From an uncultured Pelagibacteraceae bacterium (GTDB lineage Bacteria; Pseudomonadota; Alphaproteobacteria; Pelagibacterales; AG-422-B15), in contig CACIBF010000013.1 in assembly GCA_902584815.1 (NCBI GenBank), positions 1 to 35,409 of the forward strand: a stretch of DNA of 35,409 bases, in the 5' to 3' direction. The translations under genes and the position numbers were made by a program. Position 1 is the first letter of the stretch; each line of letters opens with the position of its first letter. Shown piece by piece: positions 34,510 through 35,409 of this stretch. Under the pieces are notes generated by a model. The model searched no databases. It saw nothing but the letters and a program-made list of their open reading frames with translations, and was not told the origin of the DNA.

Positions 34510-35409
34510 TCATTTGGCAATAGGTAAATTAATGATAAATCTTGCACCTATTATTTCATTATTGTCTTCAATATTATTGGCGGAAATATAGCCTTGATGC
34601 GCATCGATAATCTGTTTTGCTATATTTAAACCTAAGCCCGAATGAGTTTTCGTATCATCTACTTCATCCCTTAAAGAATAAAAACGATCAAAAATTTTCT
34701 CAAAAATTGGCTCTTTTATTCCAGGTCCATTATCTGAAATTGATAAACTGGTATAATTGCTTGTTGAAGATAAATTTATTGTAATTTTATCTCCATATTT
34801 TGAGAATGAAACTGCATTATCAATAATATTTTGAACAGCTTGTCTTAAAAAAGAAATTTGACCCCTAATATTAAACTTATCTTTTGTACTGTTATCGTTA
34901 ATAAATATGAATTCTATATTAGTCTTATTTAGCTTTTCATACTCATGAACTATTTCAATAATTAAATCTTCAATATTAAATACTTTGGCTTCAGTTGTAG
35001 ATAATCTTGCTTCATCTTTAATCATAGCAGAATAGTCAGTAATAATATTTTCTATTCTCAAAATATCTGCCTCAATCATTTCGATGAACTTTTGGTAATC
35101 TTTAGGAGTTTTATCAAAAATAACTTCACTGGCCATTTTAATTGATGCTAAAGGATTTCTTATTTCATGCATTAAATCTGCAGAGTACTTTTCAGCATCG
35201 TTTATTTTCTCATATAAATTTTCTAACATTTCGTTCAGAGTTTTTGATAAGTCTCCTATTTCATCGCTTCTTTTTCCTAATTCATCAATTTTTGGTTTTG
35301 ATTTTAAATTCTTTTCAATATTTGCCGCAGACAAAGCTAGCATTTTAATGGGTCTTAAAATGACAAAATTTAGGAAAAATGAGAAAATCATCAAAGATAA
35401 AATAATTGC
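34510..35409 (-). CDS. chvG: ChvG-like sensor histidine kinase (N-terminus cut by window edge)
   Basis: The frame is open to the right edge, so 299 C-terminal residues are seen. They begin within a membrane helix (ILSLMIFSFFLNFVI). A HAMP domain follows (LRPIKMLALSAANIE, then DELGKRSDEIGDLSKTLNEM). The dimerisation domain has the phospho-acceptor His in LMHEIRNPLAS. The catalytic domain has its N box in NIIDNAVSFS, G1 in DNGPGI, F box in IFDRFYSLR and G2 in GLGLNIAKQI. The H box and the ahcY neighbourhood point to ChvG/ExoS, partner of ChvI, which controls envelope and acid responses. Here it lies directly before ahcY, with the usual hprK-pts genes absent. Confidence 0.85.
   Translation of the reverse strand, partial: AIILSLMIFSFFLNFVILRPIKMLALSAANIEKNLKSKPKIDELGKRSDEIGDLSKTLNEMLENLYEKINDAEKYSADLMHEIRNPLASIKMASEVIFDKTPKDYQKFIEMIEADILRIENIITDYSAMIKDEARLSTTEAKVFNIEDLIIEIVHEYEKLNKTNIEFIFINDNSTKDKFNIRGQISFLRQAVQNIIDNAVSFSKYGDKITINLSSTSNYTSLSISDNGPGIKEPIFEKIFDRFYSLRDEVDDTKTHSGLGLNIAKQIIDAHQGYISANNIEDNNEIIGARFIINLPIAK

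Noticed and set aside
1-35409. CRISPR arrays, insertion sequences, prophage or integrase genes, tRNA or rRNA genes
   Set aside because: No spaced direct-repeat arrays, transposase or integrase motifs, or tRNA/rRNA-like segments were seen. The dense coding leaves no gap larger than about 130 bases.

Overview
The window is AT-rich (roughly two thirds A+T by eye), densely packed and free of rRNA, tRNA, CRISPR or insertion sequences. Neighbouring genes often overlap by 1 to 19 bases, and no gap exceeds about 130 bases. Three things point to a streamlined, probably marine alphaproteobacterium. First, the right end carries the order chvG-like kinase, ahcY, tsaE, amgK, murU, a compacted form of a classic alphaproteobacterial neighbourhood. 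Second, a GTTC-N7-GTTC box, the alphaproteobacterial LexA operator, lies in front of umuD. Third, the content is rich in uptake systems: an amino-acid-type (HAAT) ABC importer, two ammonium transporters, two DMT permeases and one MFS permease. I cannot assign a genus. SAR11-like, HIMB59-like or small SAR116-like lineages would all fit.

Layout from left to right. Positions 1-3299 hold the end of a FAD oxidoreductase. It is divergent from a BetI-like TetR regulator, an MFS permease and a GNAT acetyltransferase, with a clear palindromic operator between the two units. Positions 3281-6667 hold an omega-aminotransferase, a glutaryl-CoA dehydrogenase and a divergent gamma-glutamyl-GABA hydrolase-like protein, which together suggest polyamine, cadaverine or lysine breakdown. 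Positions 6672-9206 hold pdxA, a transglycosylase-like lipoprotein and a DMT permease. Positions 9243-14335 are a complete HAAT importer: two ATPases and two permeases in one operon, with the binding-protein gene convergent. Positions 14431-18052 hold two alpha/beta hydrolases flanking an SOS-controlled umuDC pair.

Positions 18160-20887 are two tandem amt genes, each followed by an intrinsic terminator. Positions 21018-25565 hold a large exported DUF3604 (PHP-like) protein, divergent from a membrane-anchored parvulin-like protein and a HupE/UreJ-type membrane protein. This is the least understood block and the best candidate for an undescribed system. Positions 25562-29510 hold a DUF3429 membrane protein, an alkylsulfatase-like metallo-beta-lactamase lipoprotein, a DMT permease and a TauD-type dioxygenase. 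From 29518 to the right edge, all on the minus strand, come yciB, hspQ, a DsbA-like thioredoxin, murU, amgK, tsaE, ahcY and the 3' part of a ChvG-like sensor kinase.

Functionally the window combines nitrogen and amino-acid acquisition and catabolism, possible organosulfur use, cell-wall recycling (AmgK-MurU), methyl-cycle maintenance (AhcY) and SOS mutagenesis. All functions are inferred from motifs and family resemblance recalled from memory. No database search was run.
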